Source: Auanema rhodensis (Eukaryota; Nematoda; Chromadorea; Rhabditida; Rhabditidae). From it: 64,000 nucleotides of DNA. The notes beneath the pieces were generated by a model. It saw only the letters and a program-made list of their open reading frames with translations, had not been told where the DNA came from and searched no databases. The position numbers were made by a program, and so were the translations under genes. The stretch is from the NCBI GenBank assembly GCA_964057225.1, contig OZ059898.1, positions 16,903,267-16,967,266 of the forward strand, written 5' to 3'. Of this stretch, positions 1 through 12,981 are shown piece after piece (within the stretch, counting starts at the first letter, position 1; every line of letters starts with the position of its first letter).

Positions 1-1398
1 ACATACACTAATGCATCATTTTTCAAACGATCATAACTAATTTTTGTATTAAGCGTTTCTCAATGTAGTATAGTGCATTCGATGCGGATTTTTAAGCTGC
101 GTCGATCTGTGTTATCAGATTTGCGCTAGCTTAAAAATGCACCGAGATATCAACTGATATAAGTTCACACTTATATCCTCGATTTTCACCCTGAAGAATT
201 ATTTTTTTCGTTGAATAACATTGTCCATCGTCTTTGCCTTGAAAAAAGGAATCTAAAAACATCTACTTTTTGCTAAATTATTCTGAAATTTTTCGAAAAA
301 ATTTTTGTCAAAATGTTTTTGGAAGCAATGTTGAGTGTACATGGAAACTCAACATACACTAATGCATCATTTTTCAAACGATCATAACTAATTTTTGTAT
401 TAAGCGTTTCTCAATGTAGTATAGTGCATTCGATGCGGATTTTTAAACTGCGTCGATCTGTGTTATCAGATTTGCGCTAGCTTAAAAATGCACCGAGATA
501 TCAACTGATATAAGTTCACACTTATATCTTCGATTTTCACCCTGAAGAATTAATTTTTTCGGTGAATAACATTGTCCATCGTCTTTGCCTTGAAAAAAGG
601 AATTTCAAAACATCTACTTTTTGCTAAATTATTCTGAAATTTTTCGAAAAAATTTTTGTCAAAATGTTTTTGGAAGCAATGTTGAGTGTACATGGAAACT
701 CAACATACACTAATGCATCATTTTTCAAACGATCATAACTAATTTTTGTATTAAGCGTTTCTCAATGTAGTATAGTGCATTCGATGCGGATTTTTAAACT
801 GCGTCGATCTGTGTTATCAGATTTGCGCTAGCTTAAAAATGCACCGAGATATCAACTGATATAAGTTCACACTTATATCCTCGATTTTCACCCTGAAGAA
901 TTAATTTTTTTGTTGAATAACATTGTCCATCGTCTTTGCCTTGAGAAAAGGAATTTGAAAACATCTACTTTTTGCTAAATTATTTTGAAATTTTTCGAAA
1001 AAATTTTTGTCAAAATGTTTTTGGAAGCAATGTTGAGTGTACATGGAAACTCAACATACACTAATGCATCATTTTTCAAACGATCATAACTAATTTTTGT
1101 ATTAAGCGTTTCTCAATGTAGTATAGTGCATTTGATGCGGATTTTTAAGCTGCGTCGATCTGTGTTATCAGATTTGCGCTAGCTTAAAAATGCACCGAGA
1201 TATCAACTGATATAAGTTCACACTTATATCCTCGATTTTCACCCTGAAGAATTATTTTTTTCGTTGAATAACATTGTCCATCGTCTTTGCCTTGAAAAAA
1301 GGAATCTAAAAACATCTACTTTTTGCTAAATTATTCTGAAATTTTTTGAAAAAATTTTTGTGAAAATGTTTTTGGAAGCAATTTTGAGTGTACATGGA

Positions 1399-3504
1399 AA
1401 CTCAACATACACTAATGCATCATTTTTCAAACGATCATAACTAATTTTTGTATTAAGCGTTTCTCAATGTAGTATAGTGCATTTGATGCGGATTTTTAAG
1501 CTGCGTCGATCTGTGTTATCAGATTTGCGCTAGCTTAAAAATGCACCGAGATATCAACTGATATAAGTTCACACTTATATCCTCGATTTTCACCCTGAAA
1601 AAATAATTTTTTCGTTGAATAACATTGTCCATCGTCTTTGCCTTGAAAAAAGGAATTTCAAAACATCTACTTTTTGCTAAATTATTCTGAAATTTTTCGA
1701 AAAAATTTTTGTCAAAATGTTTTTGGAAGCAATGTTGAGTGTACATGGAAACTCAACATACACTAATGCATCATTTTTCAAACGATCATAACTAATTTTT
1801 GTATTAAGCGTTTCTCAATGTAGTATAGTGCATTCGATGCGGATTTTTAAGCTGCGTCGATCTGTGTTATCAGATTTGCGCTAGCTTAAAAATGCACCGA
1901 GACATCAACTGATATAAGTTCACACTTATATCCTCGATTTTCACCCTGAAGAAATAATTTTTTCGTTGAATAACATTGTCCATCGTCTTTGCCTTGAAAA
2001 AAGAAATCTAAAAACATCTACTTTTTGCTAAATTATTCTGAAATTTTTCGAAAAAATTTTTGTCAAAATGTTTTTGGAAGCAATGTTGAGTGTACATGGA
2101 AACTCAACATACACTAATGCATCATTTTTCAAACGATCATAACTAATTTTTGTATTAAGCGTTTCTCAATGTAGTATAGTGCATTCGATGCGGATTTTTA
2201 AGCTGCGTCGATCTGTGTTATCAGATTTGCGCTAGCTTAAAAATGCACCGAGACATCAACTGATATAAGTTCACACTTATATCCTCGATTTTCACCCTGA
2301 AGAAATAATTTTTTCGTTGAATAACATTGTCCATCGTCTTTGCCTTGAAAAAAGAAATCTAAAAACATCTACTTTTTGCTAAATTATTTTGAAATTTTTC
2401 GAAAAAATTTTTGTGAAAATGTTTTTGGAAGCAATTTTGAGTGTACATGGAAACTCAACATACACTAATGCATCATTTTTCAAACGATCATAACTAATTT
2501 TTGTATTAAGCGTTTCTCAATGTAGTATAGTGCATTTGATGCGGATTTTTAAGCTGCGTCGATCTGTGTTATCAGATTTGCGCTAGCTTAAAAATGCACC
2601 GAGATATCAACTGATATAAGTTCACACTTATATCCTCGATTTTCACCCTGAAAAAATAATTTTTTCGTTGAATAACATTGTCCATCGTCTTTGCCTTGAA
2701 AAAAGGAATTTCAAAACATCTACTTTTTGCTAAATTATTCTGAAATTTTTCGAAAAAATTTTTGTCAAAATGTTTTTGGAAGCAATGTTGAGTGTACATG
2801 GAAACTCAACATACACTAATGCATCATTTTTCAAACGATCATAACTAATTTTTGTATTAAGCGTTTCTCAATGTAGTATAGTGCATTCGATGCGGATTTT
2901 TAAGCTGCGTCGATCTGTGTTATCAGATTTGCGCTAGCTTAAAAATGCACCGAGACATCAACTGATATAAGTTCACACTTATATCCTCGATTTTCACCCT
3001 GAAGAAATAATTTTTTCGTTGAATAACATTGTCCATCGTCTTTGCCTTGAAAAAAGAAATCTAAAAACATCTACTTTTTGCTAAATTATTCTGAAATTTT
3101 TCGAAAAAATTTTTGTCAAAATGTTTTTGGAAGCAATGTTGAGTGTACATGGAAACTCAACATACACTAATGCATCATTTTTCAAACGATCATAACTAAT
3201 TTTTGTATTAAGCGTTTCTCAATGTAGTATAGTGCATTCGATGCGGATTTTTAAGCTGCGTCGATCTGTGTTATCAGATTTGCGCTAGCTTAAAAATGCA
3301 CCGAGACATCAACTGATATAAGTTCACACTTATATCCTCGATTTTCACCCTGAAGAAATAATTTTTTCGTTGAATAACATTGTCCATCGTCTTTGCCTTG
3401 AAAAAAGAAATCTAAAAACATCTACTTTTTGCTAAATTATTTTGAAATTTTTCGAAAAAATTTTTGTCAAAATGTTTTTGGAAGCAATGTTGAGTGTACA
3501 TGGA
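1399..3504 (+). repeat. Trimeric higher-order repeat, two copies (1053 bp each)
   Basis: Monomers at 1399, 1750 and 2101 are matched in order by those at 2452, 2803 and 3154. The first of each trio has GCATTTGATG, CTGAAAAAATAA and GAATTTCAAAA. The second and third have GAGACATC and AAAAGAAATC, with ATTCTG in the second and ATTTTG in the third. The copies differ at the end of the third monomer, where the first copy has GTGAAAATG with ATTTTGAG and the second has the common form. Confidence 0.85.
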
Positions 3505-3837
3505 AACTCAACATACACTAATGCATCATTAGTCAAACGATCATAACTAATTTTTGTATTAAGCGTTTCTCAATGTAGTATAGTGCATTCGATGCGGATT
3601 TTTAAGCTGCGTCGATCTGTGTTATCAGATTTGCGCTAGCTTAAAAATGCACCGAGACATCAACTGATATAAGTTCACACTTATATCCTCGATTTTCACC
3701 CTGAAAAAATAATTTTTTCGTTGAATAACATTGTCCATCGTCTTTGCCTTGAAAAAAGGAATCCAAAAACATCTACTTTTTGCTAAATTATTTTGAAATT
3801 TTTCGAAAAAATTTTTGTCAAAATGTTTTTGGAAGCA

Positions 3838-3865
3838 ATGTTGAGTGTACATGGAAACTCAACAT
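3838..3865. repeat. Hairpin spanning the monomer junction (reference copy)
   Basis: ATGTTGAGT (3838-3846) and ACTCAACAT (3857-3865) are perfect 9-bp reverse complements around the 10-nt loop GTACATGGAA. The dyad lies across the conventional monomer boundary. A frequent variant, ATTTTGAGT, weakens one pair, and some copies have CATGTAAAC in the loop. The transposon at 53334-53901 inserted into the right arm of this dyad in another copy. Confidence 0.85.
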
Positions 3866-3948
3866 ACACTAATGCATCATTTTTCAAACGATCATAACTA
3901 ATTTTTGTATTAAGCGTTTCTCAATGTAGTATAGTGCATTCGATGCGG

Positions 3949-3999
3949 ATTTTTAAGCTGCGTCGATCTGTGTTATCAGATTTGCGCTAGCTTAAAAAT
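3949..3999. repeat. Compound inverted repeat in each monomer (reference copy)
   Basis: The left arm ATTTTTAAGCT (3949-3959) is the exact reverse complement of AGCTTAAAAAT (3989-3999), 11 bp. The pairing continues inward as GCG (3960-3962) with CGC (3985-3987), leaving one unpaired T at 3988. A further inner stem pairs ATCTG (3966-3970) with CAGAT (3977-3981) around the loop TGTTAT. GTGC at 3934-3937 can also pair with GCAC at 4000-4003. The dyad recurs in essentially every copy. Variants often break it: AAGCT becomes AAACT, and CAGAT becomes GAGAT or CAAAT, with no matching change in the other arm. A cruciform or a dimeric protein site is possible, but strict selection on pairing is not supported. 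Confidence 0.85.
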
Positions 4000-4016
4000 G
4001 CACCGAGATATCAACT

Positions 4017-4038
4017 GATATAAGTTCACACTTATATC
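4017..4038. repeat. 9-bp perfect hairpin with TCAC loop (reference copy)
   Basis: GATATAAGT (4017-4025) and ACTTATATC (4030-4038) are exact reverse complements around the 4-nt loop TCAC. This is among the least varied segments of the monomer. The exceptions noticed are TATACCCTCG in three copies (32266-32616, 34021-34371, 62680-63030), GATATATGTTC in the copy starting 63381, and the 17-bp deletion in the copy 28773-29106. The last base of the right arm stays C in both the TCCTCG and TCTTCG variants. Confidence 0.85.
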
Positions 4039-4149
4039 CTCGATTTTCACCCTGAAGAATTATTTTTTTCGTTGAATAACATTGTCCATCGTCTTTGCCT
4101 TGAAAAAAGGAATCTAAAAACATCTACTTTTTGCTAAATTATTCTGAAA

Positions 4150-4161
4150 TTTTTCGAAAAA
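4150..4161. repeat. 12-bp TTCGAA-centred palindrome (reference copy)
   Basis: TTTTTCGAAAAA is its own reverse complement and is followed directly by an A/T run. Most copies keep it. The variant family with TTTTTTGAAAAA (for example around 1346, 5909, 9766 and 16433) loses the central CpG. The surrounding A- and T-tracts suggest intrinsic curvature, which is inference. Confidence 0.8.
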
Positions 4162-5610
4162 ATTTTTGTCAAAATGTTTTTGGAAGCAATGTTGAGTGTA
4201 CATGGAAACTCAACATACACTAATGCATCATTTTTCAAACGATCATAACTAATTTTTGTATTAAGCGTTTCTCAATGTAGTATAGTGCATTCGATGCGGA
4301 TTTTTAAACTGCGTCGATCTGTGTTATCAGATTTGCGCTAGCTTAAAAATGCACCGAGATATCAACTGATATAAGTTCACACTTATATCCTCGATTTTCA
4401 CCCTGAAGAATTATTTTTTTCGTTGAATAACATTGTCCATCGTCTTTGCCTTGAAAAAAGGAATCTAAAAACATCTACTTTTTGCTAAATTATTCTGAAA
4501 TTTTTCGAAAAAATTTTTGTCAAAATGTTTTTGGAAGCAATGTTGAGTGTACATGGAAACTCAACATACACTAATGCATCATTTTTCAAACGATCATAAC
4601 TAATTTTTGTATTAAGCGTTTCTCAATGTAGTATAGTGCATTCGATGCGGATTTTTAAACTGCGTCGATCTGTGTTATCAGATTTGCGCTAGCTTAAAAA
4701 TGCACCGAGATATCAACTGATATAAGTTCACACTTATATCTTCGATTTTCACCCTGAAGAATTAATTTTTTCGGTGAATAACATTGTCCATCGTCTTTGC
4801 CTTGAAAAAAGGAATTTCAAAACATCTACTTTTTGCTAAATTATTCTGAAATTTTTCGAAAAAATTTTTGTCAAAATGTTTTTGGAAGCAATGTTGAGTG
4901 TACATGGAAACTCAACATACACTAATGCATCATTTTTCAAACGATCATAACTAATTTTTGTATTAAGCGTTTCTCAATGTAGTATAGTGCATTCGATGCG
5001 GATTTTTAAGCTGCGTCGATCTGTGTTATCAGATTCGCGCTAGCTTAAAAATGCACCGAGATATCAACTGATATAAGTTCACACTTATATCCTCGATTTT
5101 CACCCTGAAAAAATAATTTTTTCGTTGAATAACATTGTCCATCGTCTTTGCCTTGAAAAAAGGAATCCAAAAACATCTACTTTTTGCTAAATTATTTTGA
5201 AATTTTTCGAAAAAATTTTTGTCAAAATGTTTTTGGAAGCAATGTTGAGTGTACATGGAAACTCAACATACACTAATGCATCATTTTTGAAACGATCATA
5301 ACTAATTTTTGTATTAAGCGTTTCTCAATGTAGTATAGTGCATTCGATGCGGATTTTTAAGCTGCGTCGATCTGTGTTATCAGATTTGCGCTAGCTTAAA
5401 AATGCACCGAGATATCAACTGATATAAGTTCACACTTATATCCTCGATTTTCACCCTGAAGAATTATTTTTTTCGTTGAATAACATTGTCCATCGTCTTT
5501 GCCTTGAAAAAAGGAATCTAAAAACATCTACTTTTTGCTAAATTATTCTGAAATTTTTCGAAAAAATTTTTGTCAAAATGTTTTTGGAACCAATGTTGAG
5601 TGTACATGGA

Positions 5611-7014
5611 AACTCAACATACACTAATGCATCATTTTTCAAACGATCATAACTAATTTTTGTATTAAGCGTTTCTCAATGTAGTATAGTGCATTCGATG
5701 CGGATTTTTAAACTGCGTCGATCTGTGTTATCAGATTTGCGCTAGCTTAAAAATGCACCGAGATATCAACTGATATAAGTTCACACTTATATCCTCGATT
5801 TTCACCCTGAAGAATTATTTTTTTCGTTGAATAACATTGTCCATCGTCTTTGCCTTGAAAAAAGGAATCTAAAAACATCTACTTTTTGCTAAATTATTCT
5901 GAAATTTTTTGAAAAAATTTTTGTGAAAATGTTTTTGGAAGCAATTTTGAGTGTACATGGAAACTCAACATACACTAATGCATCATTTTTCAAACGATCA
6001 TAACTAATTTTTGTATTAAGCGTTTCTCAATGTAGTATAGTGCATTTGATGCGGATTTTTAAGCTGCGTCGATCTGTGTTATCAAATTTGCGCTAGCTTA
6101 AAAATGCACCGAGATATCAACTGATATAAGTTCACACTTATATCCTCGATTTTCACCCTGAAGAAATAATTTTTTCGTTGAATAACATTGTCCATCGTCT
6201 TTGCCTTAAAAAAAGGAATCTAAAAACATCTACTTTTTGCTAAATTATTCCGAAATTTTTCGAAAAAATTTTTGTCAAAATGTTTTTGGAAGCAATGTTG
6301 AGTGTACATGGAAACTCAACATACACTAATGCATCATTTTTCAAACGATCATAACTAATTTTTGTATTAAGCGTTTCTCAATGTAGTATAGTGCATTCGA
6401 TGCGGATTTTTAAGCTGCGTCGATCTGTGTTATCAGATTTGCGCTAGCTTAAAAATGCACCGAGATATCAACTGATATAAGTTCACACTTATATCCTCGA
6501 TTTTCACCCTGAAGAATTATTTTTTTCGTTGAATAACATTGTCCATCGTCTTTGCCTTGAAAAAAGGAATCTAAAAACATCTACTTTTTGCTAAATTATT
6601 CTGAAATTTTTTGAAAAAATTTTTGTGAAAATGTTTTTGGAAGCAATTTTGAGTGTACATGGAAACTCAACATACACTAATGCATCATTTTTCAAACGAT
6701 CATAACTAATTTTTGTATTAAGCGTTTCTCAATGTAGTATAGTGCATTTGATGCGGATTTTTAAGCTGCGTCGATCTGTGTTATCAAATTTGCGCTAGCT
6801 TAAAAATGCACCGAGATATCAACTGATATAAGTTCACACTTATATCCTCGATTTTCACCCTGAAGAAATAATTTTTTCGTTGAATAACATTGTCCATCGT
6901 CTTTGCCTTGAAAAAAGGAATCTAAAAACATCTACTTTTTGCTAAATTATTCCGAAATTTTTCGAAAAAATTTTTGTCAAAATGTTTTTGGAAGCAATGT
7001 TGAGTGTACATGGA
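5611..7014 (+). repeat. Dimeric higher-order repeat, two copies (702 bp each)
   Basis: 5611-6312 and 6313-7014 share the same pair of variant types. The first monomer has the TTTTTTGAAAAA and ATTTTGAG form. The second has GCATTTGATG, TATCAAATTTG, GAAGAAATAA and ATTCCG. The copies differ at AAACTG/AAGCTG and at CCTTAAAAAAAGG/CCTTGAAAAAAGG. Confidence 0.8.
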
Positions 7015-7365
7015 AACTCAACATACACTAATGCATCATTTTTCAAACGATCATAACTAATTTTTGTATTAAGCGTTTCTCAATGTAATATAGTGCATTC
7101 GATGCGGATTTTTAAGCTGCGTCGATCTGTGTTATCAGATTTGCGCTAGCTTAAAAATGCACCGAGACATCAACTGATATAAGTTCACACTTATATCCTC
7201 GATTTTCACCCTGAAGAAATAATTTTTTCGTTGAATAACATTGTCCATCGTCTTTGCCTTGAAAAAAGGAATCTAAAAACATCTACTTTTTGCTAAATTA
7301 TTCCGAAATTTTTCGAAAAAATTTTTGTCAAAATGTTTTTGGAAGCAATGTTGAGTGTACATGGA

Positions 7366-8769
7366 AACTCAACATACACTAATGCATCATTTTTCAAACG
7401 ATCATAACTAATTTTTGTATTAAGCGTTTCTCAATGTAATATAGTGCATTCGATGCGGATTTTTAAGCTGCGTCGATCTGTGTTATCAGATTTGCGCTAG
7501 CTTAAAAATGCACCGAGACATCAACTGATATAAGTTCACACTTATATCCTCGATTTTCACCCTGAAGAAATAATTTTTTCGTTGAATAACATTGTCCATC
7601 GTCTTTGCCTTGAAAAAAGAAATCTAAAAACATCTACTTTTTGCTAAATTATTTTGAAATTTTTCGAAAAAATTTTTGTCAAAATGTTTTTGGAAGCAAT
7701 GTTGAGTGTACATGGAAACTCAACATACACTAATGCATCATTAGTCAAACGATCATAACTAATTTTTGTATTAAGCGTTTCTCAATGTAGTATAGTGCAT
7801 TCGATGCGGATTTTTAAGCTGCGTCGATCTGTGTTATCAGATTTGCGCTAGCTTAAAAATGCACCGAGATATCAACTGATATAAGTTCACACTTATATCC
7901 TCGATTTTCACCCTGAAAAAATAATTTTTTCGTTGAATAACATTGTCCATCGTCTTTGCCTTGAAAAAAGGAATCCAAAAACATCTACTTTTTGCTAAAT
8001 TATTTTGAAATTTTTCGAAAAAATTTTTGTCAAAATGTTTTTGGAAGCAATGTTGAGTGTACATGGAAACTCAACATACACTAATGCATCATTTTTCAAA
8101 CGATCATAACTAATTTTTGTATTAAGCGTTTCTCAATGTAGTATAGTGCATTCGATGCGGATTTTTAAGCTGCGTCGATCTGTGTTATCAGATTTGCGCT
8201 AGCTTAAAAATGCACCGAGACATCAACTGATATAAGTTCACACTTATATCCTCGATTTTCACCCTGAAGAAATAATTTTTTCGTTGAATAACATTGTCCA
8301 TCGTCTTTGCCTTGAAAAAAGAAATCTAAAAACATCTACTTTTTGCTAAATTATTTTGAAATTTTTCGAAAAAATTTTTGTCAAAATGTTTTTGGAAGCA
8401 ATGTTGAGTGTACATGGAAACTCAACATACACTAATGCATCATTAGTCAAACGATCATAACTAATTTTTGTATTAAGCGTTTCTCAATGTAGTATAGTGC
8501 ATTCGATGCGGATTTTTAAGCTGCGTCGATCTGTGTTATCAGATTTGCGCTAGCTTAAAAATGCACCGAGATATCAAATGATATAAGTTCACACTTATAT
8601 CCTCGATTTTCACCCTGAAAAAATAATTTTTTCGTTGAATAACATTGTCCATCGTCTTTGCCTTGAAAAAAGGAATCCAAAAACATCTACTTTTTGCTAA
8701 ATTATTTTGAAATTTTTCGAAAAAATTTTTGTCAAAATGTTTTTGGAAGCAATGTTGAGTGTACATGGA
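7366..8769 (+). repeat. Dimeric higher-order repeat, two copies (702 bp each)
   Basis: 7366-8067 and 8068-8769 each pair a GAGACATC / AAAAGAAATC monomer with a CATTAGTC / CTGAAAAAATAA / AATCCAAAA monomer. Private differences include TGTAATATAG in the first copy and ATATCAAATG in the second. Confidence 0.8.
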
Positions 8770-11700
8770 AACTCAACATACACTAATGCATCATTTTTCA
8801 AACGATCATAACTAATTTTTGTATTAAGCGTTTCTCAATGTAGTATAGTGCATTCGATGCGGATTTTTAAGCTGCGTCGATCTGTGTTATCAGATTTGCG
8901 CTAGCTTAAAAATGCACCGAGATATCAACTGATATAAGTTCACACTTATATCCTCGATTTTCACCCTGAAGAATTATTTTTTTCGTTGAATAACATTGTC
9001 CATCGTCTTTGCCTTGAAAAAAGGAATCTAAAAACATCTACTTTTTGCTAAATTATTCTGAAATTTTTCGAAAAAATTTTTGTCAAAATGTTTTTGGAAG
9101 CAATGTTGAGTGTACATGGAAACTCAACATACACTAATGCATCATTTTTCAAACGATCATAACTAATTTTTGTATTAAGCGTTTCTCAATGTAGTATAGT
9201 GCATTCGATGCGGATTTTTAAGCTGCGTCGATCTGTGTTATGAGATTTGCGCTAGCTTAAAAATGCACCGAGATATCAACTGATATAAGTTCACACTTAT
9301 ATCCTCGATTTTCACCCTGAAGAATTAATTTTTTCGTTGAATAACATTGTCCATCGTCTTTGCTTTGAAAAAAGGAATCTAAAAACATCTACTTTTTGCT
9401 AAATTATTTTGAAATTTTTCGAAAAAATTTTTGTCAAAATGTTTTTGGAAGCAATGTTGAGTGTACATGTAAACTCAACATACACTAATGCACCATTTTT
9501 CAAACAATCATAACTAATTTTTGTATTAAGCGTTTTTCAATGTAGTATAGTGCATTTGATGCGGATTTTTAAGCTGCGTCGATCTGTGTTATCAGATTTG
9601 CGCTAGCTTAAAAATGCACCGAGATATCAACTGATATAAGTTCACACTTATATCCTCGATTTTCACCCTGAAGAATTATTTTTTTCGTTGAATAACATTG
9701 TCCATCGTCTTTGCCTTGAAAAAAGGAATCTAAAAACATCTACTTTTTGCTAAATTATTCTGAAATTTTTTGAAAAAATTTTTGTGAAAATGTTTTTGGA
9801 AGCAATTTTGAGTGTACATGGAAACTCAACATACACTAATGCATCATTTTTCAAACGATCATAACTAATTTTTGTATTAAGCGTTTCTCAATGTAGTATA
9901 GTGCATTTGATGCGGATTTTTAAGCTGCGTCGATCTGTGTTATCAAATTTGCGCTAGCTTAAAAATGCACCGAGATATCAACTGATATAAGTTCACACTT
10001 ATATCCTCGATTTTCACCCTGAAGAAATAATTTTTTCGTTGAATAACATTGTCCATCGTCTTTGCCTTGAAAAAAGGAATCTAAAAACATCTACTTTTTG
10101 CTAAATTATTCCGAAATTTTTCGAAAAAATTTTTGTCAAAATGTTTTTGGAAGCAATGTTGAGTGTACATGGAAACTCAACATACACTAATGCATCATTT
10201 TTCAAACGATCATAACTAATTTTTGTATTGAGCGTTTCTCAATGTAGTATAGTGCATTCGATGCGGATTTTTAAGCTGCGTCGATCTGTGTTATCAGATT
10301 TGCGCTAGCTTAAAAATGCACCGAGACATCAACTGATATAAGTTCACACTTATATCCTCGATTTTCACCCTGAAGAAATAATTTTTTCGTTGAATAACAT
10401 TGTCCATCGTCTTTGCCTTGAAAAAAGAAATCTAAAAACATCTACTTTTTGCTAAATTATTTTGAAATTTTTCGAAAAAATTTTTGTCAAAATGTTTTTG
10501 GAAGCAATGTTGAGTGTACATGGAAACTCAACATACACTAATGCATCATTAGTCAAACGATCATAACTAATTTTTGTATTAAGCGTTTCTCAATGTAGTA
10601 TAGTGCATTCGATGCGGATTTTTAAGCTGCGTCGATCTGTGTTATCAGATTTGCGCTAGCTTAAAAATGCACCGAGATATCAAATGATATAAGTTCACAC
10701 TTATATCCTCGATTTTCACCCTGAAAAAATAATTTTTTCGTTGAATAACATTGTCCATCGTCTTTGCCTTGAAAAAAGAAATCTAAAAACATCTACTTTT
10801 TGCTAAATTATTTTGAAATTTTTCGAAAAAATTTTTGTCAAAATGTTTTTGGAAGCAATGTTGAGTGTACATGGAAACTCAACATACACTAATGCATCAT
10901 TTTTCAAACGATCATAACTAATTTTTGTATTAAGCGTTTCTCAATGTAGTATAGTGCATTCGATGCGGATTTTTAAGCTGCGTCGATCTGTGTTATCAGA
11001 TTTGCGCTAGCTTAAAAATGCACCGAGATATCAACTGATATAAGTTCACACTTATATCCTCGATTTTCACCCTGAAGAATTATTTTTTTCGTTGAATAAC
11101 ATTGTCCATCGTCTTTGCCTTGAAAAAAGGAATCTAAAAACATCTACTTTTTGCTAAATTATTCTGAAATTTTTCGAAAAAATTTTTGTCAAAATGTTTT
11201 TGGAAGCAATGTTGAGTGTACATGGAAACTCAACATACACTAATGCATCATTTTTCAAACGATCATAACTAATTTTTGTATTAAGCGTTTCTCAATGTAG
11301 TATAGTGCATTCGATGCGGATTTTTAAGCTGCGTCGATCTGTGTTATGAGATTTGCGCTAGCTTAAAAATGCACCGAGATATCAACTGATATAAGTTCAC
11401 ACTTATATCCTCGATTTTCACCCTGAAGAATTAATTTTTTCGTTGAATAACATTGTCCATCGTCTTTGCTTTGAAAAAAGGAATCTAAAAACATCTACTT
11501 TTTGCTAAATTATTTTGAAATTTTTCGAAAAAATTTTTGTCAAAATGTTTTTGGAAGCAATGTTGAGTGTACATGTAAACTCAACATACACTAATGCACC
11601 ATTTTTCAAACAATCATAACTAATTTTTGTATTAAGCGTTTTTCAATGTAGTATAGTGCATTTGATGCGGATTTTTAAGCTGCGTCGATCTGTGTTATCA

Positions 11701-12981
11701 GATTTGCGCTAGCTTAAAAATGCACCGAGATATCAACTGATATAAGTTCACACTTATATCCTCGATTTTCACCCTGAAGAATTATTTTTTTCGTTGAATA
11801 ACATTGTCCATCGTCTTTGCCTTGAAAAAAGGAATCTAAAAACATCTACTTTTTGCTAAATTATTCTGAAATTTTTTGAAAAAATTTTTGTGAAAATGTT
11901 TTTGGAAGCAATTTTGAGTGTACATGGAAACTCAACATACACTAATGCATCATTTTTCAAACGATCATAACTAATTTTTGTATTAAGCGTTTCTCAATGT
12001 AGTATAGTGCATTTGATGCGGATTTTTAAGCTGCGTCGATCTGTGTTATCAAATTTGCGCTAGCTTAAAAATGCACCGAGATATCAACTGATATAAGTTC
12101 ACACTTATATCCTCGATTTTCACCCTGAAGAAATAATTTTTTCGTTGAATAACATTGTCCATCGTCTTTGCCTTGAAAAAAGGAATCTAAAAACATCTAC
12201 TTTTTGCTAAATTATTCCGAAATTTTTCGAAAAAATTTTTGTCAAAATGTTTTTGGAAGCAATGTTGAGTGTACATGGAAACTCAACATACACTAATGCA
12301 TCATTTTTCAAACGATCATAACTAATTTTTGTATTGAGCGTTTCTCAATGTAGTATAGTGCATTCGATGCGGATTTTTAAGCTGCGTCGATCTGTGTTAT
12401 CAGATTTGCGCTAGCTTAAAAATGCACCGAGACATCAACTGATATAAGTTCACACTTATATCCTCGATTTTCACCCTGAAGAAATAATTTTTTCGTTGAA
12501 TAACATTGTCCATCGTCTTTGCCTTGAAAAAAGAAATCTAAAAACATCTACTTTTTGCTAAATTATTTTGAAATTTTTCGAAAAAATTTTTGTCAAAATG
12601 TTTTTGGAAGCAATGTTGAGTGTACATGGAAACTCAACATACACTAATGCATCATTAGTCAAACGATCATAACTAATTTTTGTATTAAGCGTTTCTCAAT
12701 GTAGTATAGTGCATTCGATGCGGATTTTTAAGCTGCGTCGATCTGTGTTATCAGATTTGCGCTAGCTTAAAAATGCACCGAGATATCAAATGATATAAGT
12801 TCACACTTATATCCTCGATTTTCACCCTGAAAAAATAATTTTTTCGTTGAATAACATTGTCCATCGTCTTTGCCTTGAAAAAAGAAATCTAAAAACATCT
12901 ACTTTTTGCTAAATTATTTTGAAATTTTTCGAAAAAATTTTTGTCAAAATGTTTTTGGAAGCAATGTTGAGTGTACATGGA
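8770..12981 (+). repeat. Hexameric higher-order repeat, two copies (2106 bp each)
   Basis: The six monomers of 8770-10875 are repeated in the same order and nearly base for base in 10876-12981. Shared marks, in order: a GAAGAATTATTTTT type; TATGAGAT with CTTTGCTTTG and CATGTAAAC; GCACC with CAAACAATC and ATTTTGAG; TATCAAATTTG with ATTCCG; the rare TATTGAGCG with GAGACATC; CATTAGTC with ATATCAAATG and AAAAGAAATC. Carry-over of the rare TATTGAGCG change (10228 and 12334 regions) shows direct segmental duplication. Confidence 0.92.

Larger units (their letters stand above)
3856..4206 (+). repeat. Representative 351-bp satellite monomer
   Basis: This copy is close to the common form and serves as the reference for the internal landmarks. 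From 5' to 3' it holds: the right arm of the junction hairpin (3857-3865); an A+T-rich segment with TTTTTCAAACGATC; a compound dyad (3949-3999); a short hairpin with a TCAC loop (4017-4038); the segment CCCTGAAGAATT followed by a T-tract, which is the most variable part of the unit; a conserved box CCATCGTCTTTGCC; a 12-bp TTCGAA-centred palindrome (4150-4161) flanked by A/T tracts; and the left arm of the next junction hairpin. The monomer has no open frame of useful size. The length of about two nucleosomes and the regular A/T tracts are common satellite traits. Confidence 0.95.

Noticed and set aside
1519-1746. Repeated 75-codon open frames on the minus strand, one per monomer in about 19 monomers
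   Set aside because: They are by-products of the satellite. The frame stays open only in copies with AATCCAAAA, AATTTCAAAA or, in some, AATTTGAAAA. The commonest form, AATCTAAAA, puts an in-frame TAG there, and other variants add TAA. No conserved domain or independent signal is seen, and the frame varies with the repeat type rather than by codon position.
4065-4085. CENP-B box resemblance: TTTCGTTGAATAAC in the monomer
   Set aside because: The first eight bases fit YTTCGTTG of the mammalian CENP-B box, but the essential CGGG half is missing, and variants with CGGTG or TTGTTG occur. The match is too partial to call.
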